NCBI RefSeq assembly: GCF_947503045.1
Contig: NZ_CANNCF010000001.1
Location: 744,001-808,000 of the forward strand
Source of the DNA: an uncultured Tateyamaria sp.
Lineage (GTDB): Bacteria; Pseudomonadota; Alphaproteobacteria; Rhodobacterales; Rhodobacteraceae
Length of the DNA stretch: 64,000 bases
Direction of reading: 5' to 3'
The notes beneath the pieces are model-generated. The model was given only the letters and a program-made list of their open reading frames with translations. It did not search any database and was not told the origin of the DNA. How positions within the stretch are numbered: the first letter of the stretch is position 1; each line of letters begins with the position of its first letter. A program made the position numbers and the translations under genes. Of the stretch, positions 8,986 through 17,687 are shown piece by piece.

Positions 8986-9723
8986 ATGAGAGCACCAATT
9001 TTTGCTGCAGTACTTGCCCTGGCATTGCCGGGTCTTGCACAGGCAGCGCCCATCACTTTCTTCGGTGAAGATATGGGTCTGGTCACATCAGTGCCTGCCG
9101 GCGGAGCCGCAGAAACAGCACGCAACAACTTTGTCGCGGCACTGGATCCTGGAGTCGGCACAGAAGACTTCGAAGGTTTCGCACAAGGAACGCTGCCGCC
9201 ACTGCCATTGGTATTCCCCGTCACAAGCGGAAACGTGACGGCGACTCTGACAGGTGGATCGGCCCGTGTTGAAAACGGCGTTCCCTTTGCAGGCCGTTTC
9301 GCAACGTCAGGAAGCAACTGGGTCGAAGTTGATGGCGGCGGCGGTTTCAACATTGCCTTTACGTCGGCGATTTCGGCGTTCGGTTTCTACGGAACGGACA
9401 TCGGCGACTTCGGCGGCACGTTGAGCCTCGCGCTGACAGCCGTGGGTGGCGCAGTGACCAACCTCGTCATTCCGAACTCAACCAACGCAAATGACGGCGG
9501 TGTGTTGTTCTTCGGTTTCCTTGACCTGACCGAAAGTTATACGAACATCGCGTTCTCCAATTCCAGTGGTGCCGACTTCTTCGGGTTTGACGACATGATC
9601 GTTGGCGACCTCGCACAGATCGTAAACCCACCTGCTGTGCCTCTGCCAGCCGCTGGTTGGATGCTGCTTGCCGGTCTCGGCGGCATGGGCCTGATGCGCC
9701 GCAAGCAAAAGCGCCAGAGCTGA
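8986..9723 (+). CDS. Secreted VPLPA-CTERM sorting-domain protein
   Basis: The 245-residue protein has an N-terminal Sec signal peptide (about 1-20, ending AQAAP). A Ser/Thr/Gly-rich beta-type body has few Lys residues. The C-terminal tripartite tail consists of the motif VPLPA at about 220-224, a hydrophobic helix and the basic end MRRKQKRQS. This matches the VPLPA variant of PEP-CTERM sorting signals, processed by an exosortase-type enzyme. No exosortase lies in the window. The phenylalanine-rich motifs (FGFYGTDIGDFGGTL) resemble surface or exopolysaccharide-associated proteins of this class. It is monocistronic with its own terminator. Confidence 0.86.
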   Translation: MRAPIFAAVLALALPGLAQAAPITFFGEDMGLVTSVPAGGAAETARNNFVAALDPGVGTEDFEGFAQGTLPPLPLVFPVTSGNVTATLTGGSARVENGVPFAGRFATSGSNWVEVDGGGGFNIAFTSAISAFGFYGTDIGDFGGTLSLALTAVGGAVTNLVIPNSTNANDGGVLFFGFLDLTESYTNIAFSNSSGADFFGFDDMIVGDLAQIVNPPAVPLPAAGWMLLAGLGGMGLMRRKQKRQS

Positions 9724-9751
9724 CCCACGTCATCTGAAGTTAAGACAACCG

Positions 9752-9787
9752 AAAGGGGCTGCCTTCTGGGCGGCCCCTTTTGTTTTT
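9752..9787 (+). terminator. Intrinsic terminator of the VPLPA-CTERM gene
   Basis: AAAGGGGC (9752-9759) pairs with GCCCCTTT (9773-9780), and T-rich sequence follows (to 9787). It begins 29 bp after the stop codon. Confidence 0.88.
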
Positions 9788-9906
9788 GCATCGGCGCATT
9801 CCTGCACGTCTCAAAAAATGTTGCCATTCACGCGAATTAACCTGCGCGCCTGCGTGTTTCCCTGATGAGACCAGATCAAACGGTCAATGATCGCAGGAGA
9901 GATGAC

Positions 9907-10509
9907 ATGCAAATCGCAGGAAGACACTACAAGACCAGCATCCTGGACGTTCTGAAATCACCGACCTTGCTCTCTCATTACGAGGCATTCGTGAAATCAA
10001 GGAACGCCCCCGAAACCATCGGTTTCATGCACGACTACATGGTGCTCAGACGGAACCCGCTCCAACTTTATTGGGACTACATCCACACCAACAGCCAAAA
10101 GGCCGTCAACATTTCCGGCGAGCTTCGCAAAAGGATGAACGACGCCATCCACGAACCGAAGACCGCGGAAGTGGACACGCTCCAGAAAGGGTTGGCCTTT
10201 GCCTCTGTCGAAGTCTTGCGTGTGATGGATGCCAATTTTGAAGAAGCGTTCCAGACCTCCGAACAGGCCCGCGATTTCGCCTATGCCACCATCCGCACGG
10301 ATGAGAGTCTGGTGGCCGAGGCCCTTGGGATCAGGATTATGGCATCCCGGGCTGATCTGAAGACCGCCCTGATCGAATACGCCCTCGGTGACACCTGCGC
10401 CGGGCGCGCCGCTTTGAACGACGCGCTGTGCGAGGACCACCCGAAACGGCAGCCCCCAAGCACCAAGCGTCTGGATGACTGCGAAGAACTGGTTCTGAAC
10501 ATGTTGTGA
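9907..10509 (+). CDS. RGS-domain-like protein
   Basis: The 200-residue protein has no signal peptide. Residues about 8-130 follow the layout of the RGS (regulator of G-protein signalling) helical fold: ILDVLKSPTLLSHYEAFVKS, then an acidic ETIGFMHDY segment, then YWDYIHTNS, VNISGELRKRMNDAI, and finally GLAFASVEVLRVMDANFEEA followed by FQTS. The C-terminal 70 residues are helical and unassigned. RGS domains are rare in bacteria, and no heterotrimeric G protein is expected, so the partner is unknown. I started at the ATG at 9907, after GGAGAGATGAC; an in-frame ATG at 9865 would add 14 residues. The gene stands alone between terminators. Confidence 0.65.
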   Translation: MQIAGRHYKTSILDVLKSPTLLSHYEAFVKSRNAPETIGFMHDYMVLRRNPLQLYWDYIHTNSQKAVNISGELRKRMNDAIHEPKTAEVDTLQKGLAFASVEVLRVMDANFEEAFQTSEQARDFAYATIRTDESLVAEALGIRIMASRADLKTALIEYALGDTCAGRAALNDALCEDHPKRQPPSTKRLDDCEELVLNML

Positions 10510-10592
10510 CTTTGGATGACCCGGCGCGCCACGCGCTGCGCCCGGGTCATCTGCCGCTTGTGCGCGGCTGCATCTGCGATAAGAGTGCGCCC

Positions 10593-11441
10593 ATGCGCAT
10601 TGCCCTTCTCACCACCCTCACCATGATCGCCTTTGCCGCCAATTCGGTCCTGAACCGCGTGGCAGTGGACAGCGGCGCGATTGACCCGTCCAGCTTTGCG
10701 ATGATCCGCGTGCTGGCGGGCGCGGTGGCCCTGTGCATGATCCTGAGCGTGCGGGGTGGCGGGCTGCCCGTGGCAGGGCGGGGCCGTCTGCTGGGGGCTG
10801 CAAGCCTGTCGGCCTATATGATCGGCTTTTCACTGGCCTATGTCAGCCTCAATGCCGGCCTTGGGGCACTGATCCTGTTTGGCACCGTGCAGGTGGTGAT
10901 GTTCGGCTGGTCGGCCCTGCGCGGGGCTGCCCCCACAGCCCGTCAGCTTGGCGGCGCCTCCGTGGCCTTTGTCGGCCTGATCCTCGCGCTTTGGCCGCGG
11001 GACGGCGCGGGCGGAGACCTCGTCGGCGCCCTTTTGATGGTCATGGCCGGGATCGGTTGGGCGATCTACACGCTGGCAGGTAAGGGCAGCGCTGATCCGC
11101 TGGCCACCACGGCGGCCAATTTTGTCGTGGCGATGCCCATGCTGCTGGTCCTGCTGGTGGGTGCGGGCCTGCACGCGGCCCCATCGGGCATTGCGCTGGC
11201 CATTGCATCCGGCGCGCTGACCTCGGGGCTGGGCTATGCGCTGTGGTATCACGTGTTGCCGCAACTGGCCGGGCAGACCGCCGCGGTTGTGCAGCTGAGC
11301 GTGCCGATCATCGCCATCGTCGCAGGCGCGCTGCTGCTGGGCGAGGCAGTGACACTCACGATCCTGATCGCCGCCGTTCTTGTGCTGGGCGGCATCGCGC
11401 TGACTGTTACCGCACCAGCGGCTCAAGCGGGTCGTAGCTGA
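10593..11441 (+). CDS. EamA/DMT-family transporter
   Basis: The 282-residue inner-membrane protein has about ten hydrophobic helices arranged as two EamA repeats (first repeat starting MRIALLTTLTMIAFAANSVL, second starting near GALLMVMAGIGWAIYTLAG). It probably exports a small metabolite or amino acid; the substrate cannot be told. The start is the ATG at 10593, since the frame upstream lacks membrane character. Its 3' end overlaps the convergent Nudix gene by 35 bp. Confidence 0.87.
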   Translation: MRIALLTTLTMIAFAANSVLNRVAVDSGAIDPSSFAMIRVLAGAVALCMILSVRGGGLPVAGRGRLLGAASLSAYMIGFSLAYVSLNAGLGALILFGTVQVVMFGWSALRGAAPTARQLGGASVAFVGLILALWPRDGAGGDLVGALLMVMAGIGWAIYTLAGKGSADPLATTAANFVVAMPMLLVLLVGAGLHAAPSGIALAIASGALTSGLGYALWYHVLPQLAGQTAAVVQLSVPIIAIVAGALLLGEAVTLTILIAAVLVLGGIALTVTAPAAQAGRS

Positions 11442-11859
11442 TGCCATCCTCACCAAAGGCAACCGCGGCCAGACTGTCGGGCTTGTGCGGGGTTGCGGCC
11501 AGTTCGGTGCGGGTCAACCAGCGCCGCTCGGTCACGATCTCTTCGGGATCGTTCCAGCGGTCAGGGCGCGGCGAGCCCGGCACCACGGTGCAGCGGAAAT
11601 AGACATCGACCTGATGAAAGCTGCCGCCGGGGTCGTGAAACTCGTTCACAAGGCAGGGCGCGCCCACCTCGATCTCCAACCCGGTTTCCTCGCGCACTTC
11701 GCGGATCAGGTTGTCGGGCAGGCTGCTGCCCACCTCGACCCCGCCACCAGGGGCACACATCAGCGGGCTTTGCCCATCAGGCCACGCATTGACCATCAGG
11801 ATGCGCCCGTCTTCGACGATGACGGCGCGAACGGCAAGGCGAGGGGATTTCGGGCGCAT
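11407..11859 (-). CDS. Nudix hydrolase
   Basis: The 150-residue pyrophosphohydrolase has a recognisable Nudix box ending in [13 protein letters not shown]. The catalytic REVREE core is intact, but the upstream Glu of the consensus G-x5-E-x7-REUxEExGU is Ser here (GGVEVGSS...). The start is the ATG at 11859 ([13 protein letters not shown]); an in-frame ATG at 11919 would add a 20-residue non-conserved stretch. The substrate is unknown; an ADP-ribose or dNTP type is possible. The last 35 bp overlap the end of the convergent EamA gene. Confidence 0.85.
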   Translation of the reverse strand: MRPKSPRLAVRAVIVEDGRILMVNAWPDGQSPLMCAPGGGVEVGSSLPDNLIREVREETGLEIEVGAPCLVNEFHDPGGSFHQVDVYFRCTVVPGSPRPDRWNDPEEIVTERRWLTRTELAATPHKPDSLAAVAFGEDGISYDPLEPLVR

Positions 11860-11932
11860 TCTGGACAATCTTTTCAAGAGTAACGAAACGTCCCCATTCC
11901 ATAGGGCGTGCGATCGCACTATCTCAAGCGTT

Positions 11933-12715
11933 ATGAAGTTCTGTATCGCCCTTTTTGCCCTGATGGCCTCTCTTGTCTTGCCCCGCGCGGCGGCGGCGGA
12001 CTGCGTTGTGCTGCTGCATGGGCTCGCGCGGTCCGAGGCATCCCTGCTGGTGATGGAGGGCGCCTTGCGCGCCGAAGGCTACAAGGTGGTGCGTCCGGGC
12101 TATCCGTCGACTTCGGAAACGGTGCAGACCCTTGCGGCGGCGGTGATGCCGCAGGCAATTGCGGCCTGCGGTGATCAGACAGTGCATTTCGTGACCCACT
12201 CGATGGGCGGCATCCTTGTACGCTACTGGTTTGCCAACCATCCCCGCCCCAAGCGGCTGGGCCGGGTGGTGATGCTGGCCCCGCCCAACCGGGGCAGCGA
12301 AGTGGTCGACACGTTCAACGATCTCGAAGTTTTCGGCTGGATCAACGGCCCGGCTGGCGGGCAACTTGGCACCGGACCCAACAACCTGCCACGCGGCTTG
12401 CCCGGTGTGGATTACCCGGTGGGCATCATTGCCGGGGATCAGTCGCTCAACCCCTATTTTTCCTCGCTCTTGCCGGGGCGGGATGATGGCAAGGTGTCGG
12501 TGCTCTCGACCCCTGTGGCAGGCATGACCGATCACATCGTGATGCCGGTGACCCACACGTTCATGATGAACAATCCCAATGTCATCACCCAGACGCTGAC
12601 ATTCCTGCGCAGCGGCCATTTTGATCGCGACATCGGCTGGGTGGACGAGGTGCTGGACCAGCTTGGCTGTCCGGGAGCCGCCTGCTTGGTCGGGGATCGC
12701 GATGCTGACAATTGA
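11933..12715 (+). CDS. Secreted alpha/beta-hydrolase, lipase/esterase type
   Basis: The 260-residue protein has a signal peptide ([22 protein letters not shown]). [12 protein letters not shown] forms the oxyanion region, and [12 protein letters not shown] contains the nucleophilic Ser in a T-H-S-M-G-G version of the lipase elbow. A catalytic His may be the one in [11 protein letters not shown]. It resembles the PGAP1/triacylglycerol-lipase-like family of small exported esterases. The start is the ATG at 11933. Its last 14 bp overlap the start of phnM, so the two genes are translated together. Confidence 0.85.
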   Translation: MKFCIALFALMASLVLPRAAAADCVVLLHGLARSEASLLVMEGALRAEGYKVVRPGYPSTSETVQTLAAAVMPQAIAACGDQTVHFVTHSMGGILVRYWFANHPRPKRLGRVVMLAPPNRGSEVVDTFNDLEVFGWINGPAGGQLGTGPNNLPRGLPGVDYPVGIIAGDQSLNPYFSSLLPGRDDGKVSVLSTPVAGMTDHIVMPVTHTFMMNNPNVITQTLTFLRSGHFDRDIGWVDEVLDQLGCPGAACLVGDRDADN

Positions 12716-13847
12716 TCTGACGGGCGGCGAGGTGCTGTTTCCGGACGAGCTGCGTTGCGCGCCGCTGCCGCTGGCCGAAGGCGTCATTGCAGATGCTCCG
12801 ACGGGGCGTGCGGTGGACCTGAATGGGTATCGTGTGTTGCCCGGAATCGTCGATGTGCATGGCGACGGGTTCGAACGGCACGTCGCCCCGCGTCGCGGCG
12901 CGATGAAGCAGATGGACGAGGGCCTGCGCGCGGTCGAGGCCGAGCTTGCCGCCAATGGCATCACCACCGGCGTTCTGGCCCAGTTCGTAAGCTGGGAAGG
13001 TGGTTTGCGTGGGTTCGATTTTGCCGATCAGGTGTTTTCGACCCTGCACGAAGTGCGAGCCGAAGTGGTCACTGACCTGCGCCCGCAACTCCGCTTCGAG
13101 ATAGCGCTGACGGATCTCTATGCAGACCTGCCCGCCCGTGTGGCGCAATGGGGCGTCGGCTATGTGGTATTCAACGACCATCTGCCCCATGATCGTCTGG
13201 CCGAGGGGCGCAAACCCCCGCGCTTGACCGGGCAGGCGCTCAAGGCCGGGCGCAACCCGGAGGCGCATTTCCAGATGCTGCTCGACCTGCACGCCAATGC
13301 GGGGCTGGCGCAGGACATGCTTGACCCGCTCTGCGCGGAACTGGTCAAGGCCGGTGTGCGGCTGGGCAGCCATGATGATGCCACGGCCCACGGGCGCGCG
13401 GCGTGGATGGAACGCGGCGCGGACATTGCAGAATTCCCGGAAACGCAGGTGGCGGCAGAGGCCGCCCAAGACGCAGGCAGTCACGTGGTGCTTGGCGCGC
13501 CCAACGTGGTGCGGGGTGGGTCACACAAGGGCAATGTCTCAGCCCTTGATCTGGTGGCGATGGGGTTCTGCGACGCGCTGGCCTCGGATTATCACTATCC
13601 CAGCCCGCGCCGCGCGGCGTTGATGCTGGCCCGCTCCGGGCTGATGGACTTGGCCGGGGCCTGGGCGCTGGTGTCGTCCGGCCCGGCGGCGGTGTTGGGG
13701 TTGAGCGATCGCGGCACCTTGGAGCCGGGCAAGCGGGCGGATCTGGTGGTTTTGGACGCTGACGACCGGGTCGCCGCGACCATTGCGGGCGGACGGGTCA
13801 GTTACATGTGCGGCGACATCGCCGAGCGGTTCGTAGAGGCGGGGTGA
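12702..13847 (+). CDS. phnM: Alpha-D-ribose 1-methylphosphonate 5-triphosphate diphosphatase (PhnM-like)
   Basis: Amidohydrolase of the phosphonate (C-P lyase) pathway; in the known pathway it removes pyrophosphate from the ribose triphosphate intermediate. Motifs: [13 protein letters not shown] (metal-binding His/Asp), [26 protein letters not shown] and ALASDYHYP. They match E. coli PhnM closely in order and spacing. The length of 381 is normal. No other phn gene is in this window; the neighbours are a secreted lipase and purK. It may be an orphan copy, or act with a phn cluster elsewhere. Confidence 0.88.
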   Translation: MLTIDLTGGEVLFPDELRCAPLPLAEGVIADAPTGRAVDLNGYRVLPGIVDVHGDGFERHVAPRRGAMKQMDEGLRAVEAELAANGITTGVLAQFVSWEGGLRGFDFADQVFSTLHEVRAEVVTDLRPQLRFEIALTDLYADLPARVAQWGVGYVVFNDHLPHDRLAEGRKPPRLTGQALKAGRNPEAHFQMLLDLHANAGLAQDMLDPLCAELVKAGVRLGSHDDATAHGRAAWMERGADIAEFPETQVAAEAAQDAGSHVVLGAPNVVRGGSHKGNVSALDLVAMGFCDALASDYHYPSPRRAALMLARSGLMDLAGAWALVSSGPAAVLGLSDRGTLEPGKRADLVVLDADDRVAATIAGGRVSYMCGDIAERFVEAG

Positions 13848-13856
13848 AACCCCGCC

Positions 13857-14984
13857 CTACCGGTCGGCTCCGGGCGTTGCACGCAACAAGCCCTCGGACT
13901 GTATCCGGTTTACATGCCCCATCTTGCGCCCCGCGCGTGCTTCGGCCTTGCCGTAAAGGTGCAGGGCAGTCGCCGGATCGCGGGCCAATTCGGGCACGCG
14001 CGCCATATCGTCGCCGATCAGGTTCTCCATCACCACATCCGCATGCCGCTTGCCATCGCCAAGGGGCCAGCCCGCAACGGCGCGAATGTGCTGCTCGAAC
14101 TGGTCCACGACGCAGCCATTCTGCGTCCAGTGCCCGGAGTTGTGCACGCGCGGCGCAATCTCGTTCACCACGAGGCCCGCGCGGGTCACAAACAGCTCGA
14201 CCCCCATCACGCCCACATAATCCAGCGCATTGAGGATGTTGGCCGCAATCAGGATCGCATCCGTGCGCTGCGACGCGCTGAGATTGGCGGGCACAGTGGT
14301 CGTGTGCAGGATGCCATCACGATGCACGTTTTCACCGGGATCGAAACAGGCAACAGACCCGTCCGGGCCACGCGCGGCGATGACGGACACTTCGTGGGAA
14401 AAGTCGACAAACCCTTCGAGGATCGCGGGTGCGCCCTTCATCTCTGCCAGCGCCGCCTCGGCCTTGGTCGGGTCGGTGATGCGCACCTGCCCCTTGCCGT
14501 CATAGCCAAAGCGACGGGTTTTCAGGATCGCAGGCGCACCGATCTGCGCCAGCGCCAGCGCAAGGGCGGCCGTGTCCGGCACATCCGCATAAGGGGCGGT
14601 GCGCAGGCCCAGATTGCTCAGATAGTCCTTTTCCACCAGCCGGTCCTGAGAGACCCGCAGTGCCTCGCGACCGGGTCGGATGGGCGCGTGATCTTCGAGT
14701 GCGTCCAGTGTGAGGGTGGGGATATTCTCGAATTCGTAGGTGATGACATCAACGGTGCTGGCAAAGGCAAAAAGCGCGTCATTGTCCTCGTACGGGGCCG
14801 TGGTCACGAGATGCGCGACATCGCCGGCCGGGGGATTGGCACCGGGTTCAAAGATGTGGGTGCGAAAGCCGAGACGGCTGGCCGCCACGCTCAGCATACG
14901 GCCCAGTTGGCCACCGCCGAGAATGCCGATGGTCGCGCCTTGCGCCAAAGGCGCAGCACTGTCACGCGTCAGCGGTTCAGTCAT
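13857..14984 (-). CDS. purK: 5-(carboxyamino)imidazole ribonucleotide synthase
   Basis: ATP-grasp enzyme of purine biosynthesis that carboxylates AIR to N5-CAIR. The N-terminus has [16 protein letters not shown]; the ATP-grasp core has [15 protein letters not shown] and [31 protein letters not shown] is the conserved substrate/metal site. The start is the ATG at 14984 (MTEPLTRDS), which overlaps the purE end by 8 bp, consistent with a purEK operon. The length of 375 is normal. Confidence 0.95.
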   Translation of the reverse strand: MTEPLTRDSAAPLAQGATIGILGGGQLGRMLSVAASRLGFRTHIFEPGANPPAGDVAHLVTTAPYEDNDALFAFASTVDVITYEFENIPTLTLDALEDHAPIRPGREALRVSQDRLVEKDYLSNLGLRTAPYADVPDTAALALALAQIGAPAILKTRRFGYDGKGQVRITDPTKAEAALAEMKGAPAILEGFVDFSHEVSVIAARGPDGSVACFDPGENVHRDGILHTTTVPANLSASQRTDAILIAANILNALDYVGVMGVELFVTRAGLVVNEIAPRVHNSGHWTQNGCVVDQFEQHIRAVAGWPLGDGKRHADVVMENLIGDDMARVPELARDPATALHLYGKAEARAGRKMGHVNRIQSEGLLRATPGADR

Positions 14985-15462
14985 CCTGCGGAACCTCGGG
15001 GATCGAAGCACTCAGCGCCGCGCGCCACGCATCAAGGCGTGCCGCAAGGGCCGGATCGCCAAGGGCGAGAATACCAGCGGCCATCAGCCCGGCATTGGCC
15101 GCACCCGCAGACCCAATCGCCATGGTCGCAACCGGAAAGCCGCGTGGCATCTGCAGGATGGAGTATAAAGAGTCGACCCCGGACAGTGCCTTGGTCTGTA
15201 CCGGCACGCCAATCACCGGCACCCGGGTTTTGGAGGCCATCATGCCCGGCAAGTGGGCAGCACCCCCGGCGCCTGCAATGATCACTTTCAGCCCGCGATC
15301 CGCAGCCGTCTTGCCATAGTCCCACAGCCGGTCGGGCGTGCGGTGGGCCGAGACGATGGCGCTGTCATAGGGCACCTCGAGCTGGTCGAGAATCTGCGCG
15401 GCCTCGCGCATGGTGGGCCAGTCCGATTGGCTGCCCATGATGATGCCAACCTGTACGGTCAT
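14977..15462 (-). CDS. purE: N5-CAIR mutase
   Basis: The 161-residue enzyme converts N5-CAIR to CAIR. Its N-terminus is [23 protein letters not shown] follows, and [16 protein letters not shown] contains the substrate loop. It is the class I (bacterial) PurE, paired with PurK downstream. The ATG at 15462 is the only good start. The two genes overlap by 8 bp and form a normal operon. Confidence 0.96.
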   Translation of the reverse strand: MTVQVGIIMGSQSDWPTMREAAQILDQLEVPYDSAIVSAHRTPDRLWDYGKTAADRGLKVIIAGAGGAAHLPGMMASKTRVPVIGVPVQTKALSGVDSLYSILQMPRGFPVATMAIGSAGAANAGLMAAGILALGDPALAARLDAWRAALSASIPEVPQDD

Positions 15463-15550
15463 GGCTGCGGCTCCCTCAACGAAGAAGCGCGGAATATAGG
15501 GGTTTTGGGATCAGGCGCAATCACTTCCCGACAGCGCGGGGCTACGGGCA

Positions 15551-15775
15551 TCAGGCGATGATATCGGGGGTCAGCCGGTCTTCGAGATTGGCGATGCGGT
15601 CCTTGAGAGCCAGCTTTTTCTTCTTGAGGCGCTGGATGGTCAGCTGATCGCTGGTGCCGACCTGTTGCAGGGCGCGGATCGCCGCATCCAGATCGCTGTG
15701 CTCGGCACGGAACACCTCAAGCTCGTATCGCAACACGTCGTCAGATTTCATCGACATATTCGAAGGAGCGTTCAT
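15551..15775 (-). CDS. YdcH/DUF465-family small coiled-coil protein
   Basis: The 74-residue protein is predicted to be helical, with heptad-like repeats. The C-terminal half reads IQRLKKKKLALKDRIANLE, a hallmark of YdcH (DUF465) proteins. The function is unknown in the family. I used the ATG at 15775 because upstream of it the long open frame is antisense to the Hsp20 gene and to DUF1150. It sits alone next to purE. Confidence 0.85.
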   Translation of the reverse strand: MNAPSNMSMKSDDVLRYELEVFRAEHSDLDAAIRALQQVGTSDQLTIQRLKKKKLALKDRIANLEDRLTPDIIA

Positions 15776-15837
15776 GGGGCGATTCCATATTGTTGCTGCA
15801 CTGTTAATATAATCACGACAACGCGACACGCCTACCC

Positions 15838-15867
15838 CTTGTCCCAATCGCGCAATCTGCCCATATT
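15838..15867 (+). promoter_or_regulatory. Candidate RpoH (sigma-32) promoter of the Hsp20 gene
   Basis: CTTGTC (15838-15843), a 17-bp spacer, then CCATATT (15861-15867) match the sigma-32-type pattern of alphaproteobacteria (CTTG at -35, CCATAT at -10). It is 67 bp ahead of the small heat-shock gene, where such control is expected. Confidence 0.6.
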
Positions 15868-15934
15868 CATAACAACCGCTGCCGAAATCGGGGCGGGCCA
15901 ACTGACGGTCGCTTGATCCAAAAGGACGTGTCGC

Positions 15935-16345
15935 ATGACGAAAATGACTTTGGCTTCCTATCCCCATATGCTGGGATTTGAGCAACTTGAACGGCTGCTG
16001 GAACGCACGGCCAAGGGCAGTGAAGGCTACCCGCCGTTCAACATCGAACAGACTTCGGACTATTCCTATCGCATCACCCTCGCCGTGGCGGGGTTTGGCG
16101 AAGAGGACCTGTCGATCACGGTCGAAGACCGCCAGCTTGTGATCCGGGGCCGCCAGAGCGAAGACACCGACGGGCGCGTATTTTTGCATCGTGGCATTGC
16201 CGCCCGCCAGTTTCAGCGCAGCTTTGTCCTCGCCGATGGAGTGGATGTGGGCGAGGCTGTGATGGAAAACGGGCTGCTGCATGTGGACCTCACGCGCGCC
16301 AAGCCTGACACGATCGTGCAGACGATCAACATTCGGAAAGGGTAA
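15935..16345 (+). CDS. Small heat-shock protein (Hsp20/IbpA type)
   Basis: The 136-residue ATP-independent holdase contains an alpha-crystallin domain at about 35-125 (FNIEQTSDYSYRITLAVAGF at its start, RQFQRSFVLADGVDV near the dimer loop, ENGLLHVDLTR). The C-terminus carries a short TIVQTINIRKG tail with the I-x-I motif. The ATG at 15935 follows AAAAGGACG. It is the first gene of a two-gene unit with the DUF1150 protein and probably belongs to the heat-shock regulon. Confidence 0.93.
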   Translation: MTKMTLASYPHMLGFEQLERLLERTAKGSEGYPPFNIEQTSDYSYRITLAVAGFGEEDLSITVEDRQLVIRGRQSEDTDGRVFLHRGIAARQFQRSFVLADGVDVGEAVMENGLLHVDLTRAKPDTIVQTINIRKG

Positions 16346-16348
16346 GTG

Positions 16349-16573
16349 ATGAACAAGTCTTTTGATCTGAATGCCGATGTGGGTCGCATGGTCTATGTCA
16401 AACCTATCGCCGTCACCGATCTGCCCCGCGAGGTGCGGGATCAGGCCGACGGGCTGGAGCAGCTTTTTGCCGTCCACGACGCCGAAGGGCAGCAGCTGGC
16501 GCTGGTTGCCAATCGCAAGCTGGCCTTCAAGCTGGCAGTGCAGAATGACTACGCCCCGCAGCCGCTGCACTGA
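16349..16573 (+). CDS. DUF1150-family protein
   Basis: The 74-residue protein begins MNKSFDLNADVGRMVYVKPI and contains LEQLFAVHDAEGQQLALVAN. It is typical of DUF1150, a small alphaproteobacterial family that often lies next to Hsp20 genes. The function is unknown. The ATG at 16349 is 3 bp after the Hsp20 stop; a GTG just before it (16346) would add a single residue. It is almost certainly co-transcribed with the chaperone gene. Confidence 0.88.
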   Translation: MNKSFDLNADVGRMVYVKPIAVTDLPREVRDQADGLEQLFAVHDAEGQQLALVANRKLAFKLAVQNDYAPQPLH

Positions 16574-16576
16574 CAG

Positions 16577-16632
16577 GTGTCCCACGCTGGGACACGCCCT
16601 CGCCCCTGACATTTCAATGACTTGCAGGGGCG
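16577..16632. repeat. Two inverted repeats between DUF1150 and PhzF genes
   Basis: GTGTCCCA-cgc-TGGGACAC (16577-16595) is a perfect 8-bp hairpin. CGCCCCTG (16601-16608) pairs with CAGGGGCG (16625-16632) across 16 bases. Neither is followed by a clear T-tract. They may act together as a weak terminator for the heat-shock pair. Confidence 0.5.
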
Positions 16633-16668
16633 AATTTACCATCTCTTAACTTTTGAAGGGTTCCGCGC

Positions 16669-17538
16669 ATGCCGTTTGACGTCGACTGGGTGGACGCGTT
16701 TTCGGACCGTGCCTTTGGTGGGAACGGCTGCGCGGTGGTCCATGACGGTGCCTCACTGGATGTGGAAACCGCAACGGCGTTTGTGCGAGAAACGTCCCTT
16801 GTGGAATGCACGTTCACCGGGCCTTCGGACGTCGCCGACATCCGCGTGCGCTATTTTCTGGCCAGCCGCGAGATCCCTTTTGCCGGGCACCCGACCGTGG
16901 CGACCGTGGCGGCGATGCGCCATCGCGGGTTGATCGGGGACGGGCGTATCACGCTGGAAACCGGGGCCGGGATCGTGCCGGTCGAAGCGACGGGCAACAC
17001 GGTTTCCATGACCCAGATCGCGCCCGAATTCGGCACCCATGTGCCGCCCGAGATCGTGGCGGCCGTGGGCGGGATCGACCCCGCAGATATCCTGTTCCCG
17101 CCGCGCTTTGTCTCGGTCGGGCTGCCGTTCTGCATCACTGTGCTGCGCGACCGCGCCACCCTTGAGGGGTTGCGCTTTGATATGGAGGCGTTCCGCGCCT
17201 ATCTCGACCATCTGAATGTGGACGGCACGGATGTGATGGAGCCGTTCTGGGTCACTCAAAACGGCGCGACTCCGGCGGGCGACACCTATGGGCGATTGCT
17301 AATGGCCCCGCCGAGCCCGCCCGAAGACCCCTTTACCGGATCAGCGACCGGAGCGATGGCGGCCTATCTGTGGTCCGAGGGTTTGATCGACGCGCCCCGC
17401 TTCGTGGCAGAACAGGGGCACGGGCTGGGCCGCCCGGGTCAGGCGCAGGTCGAGGTGCTGGGGCCGCGCGATGCGATCACGGGGGTTGTGGTGGCGGGCG
17501 ATGCGCATGTGTTGATGAGCGGGACTTTGCATTTGTGA
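16669..17538 (+). CDS. PhzF-family isomerase
   Basis: The 289-residue protein is built of two similar halves, as in PhzF/diaminopimelate-epimerase folds. FAGHPTVATV near residue 68 and DPFTGSATGAMAAYLW near 222 are the family motifs. The expected general-base Glu lies in the RETSLVECTF segment. PhzF proteins isomerise small metabolites without cofactor; most bacterial homologues are not involved in phenazine synthesis, and no phenazine gene is nearby. The ATG at 16669 is the clear start. Confidence 0.88.
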   Translation: MPFDVDWVDAFSDRAFGGNGCAVVHDGASLDVETATAFVRETSLVECTFTGPSDVADIRVRYFLASREIPFAGHPTVATVAAMRHRGLIGDGRITLETGAGIVPVEATGNTVSMTQIAPEFGTHVPPEIVAAVGGIDPADILFPPRFVSVGLPFCITVLRDRATLEGLRFDMEAFRAYLDHLNVDGTDVMEPFWVTQNGATPAGDTYGRLLMAPPSPPEDPFTGSATGAMAAYLWSEGLIDAPRFVAEQGHGLGRPGQAQVEVLGPRDAITGVVVAGDAHVLMSGTLHL

Positions 17539-17550
17539 CGGTGCGGTGGT

Positions 17551-17573
17551 GATGGGCAGATTGCCCATCCTAC
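17551..17573. repeat. REP-like palindrome, left copy
   Basis: GATGGGCAGATTGCCCATC followed by CTAC is an internally palindromic unit. An inverted, nearly identical copy sits at 18415-18438. The two copies enclose the low-GC stretch between the PhzF and sulfate-activation genes. Confidence 0.7.
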
Positions 17574-17590
17574 GTTTGGGTGTGTTTGGC

Positions 17591-17611
17591 GCTTGATTCC
17601 AATCTGGGTGG
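17591..17611. repeat. Imperfect 21-bp direct repeat, left copy
   Basis: GCTTGATTCCAATCTGGGTGG here recurs as GCTTGATTCCGGGCTGGGTGG at 18320-18340, 18 of 21 bases identical. The two copies flank the low-GC gene at 17688-18020, as a duplicated target or a remnant of a larger repeat would. Confidence 0.5.
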
Positions 17612-17687
17612 ATAAACACTGAAGTGTTATGAATGGCGGCTTTAAGCCCAAACTTACTCGAAACTTAGTCTTCGATATCAACGTCAA

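Noticed and set aside
15551-16642. A 363-codon minus-strand frame extending upstream of the YdcH-type gene
   Set aside because: The upstream part lies opposite the Hsp20 and DUF1150 genes and is not protein-like; only the last 74 codons look real.
16669-17538. A phenazine-biosynthesis pathway suggested by the PhzF-like gene
   Set aside because: PhzF relatives are common in bacteria without phenazines, and no other phz gene is present.
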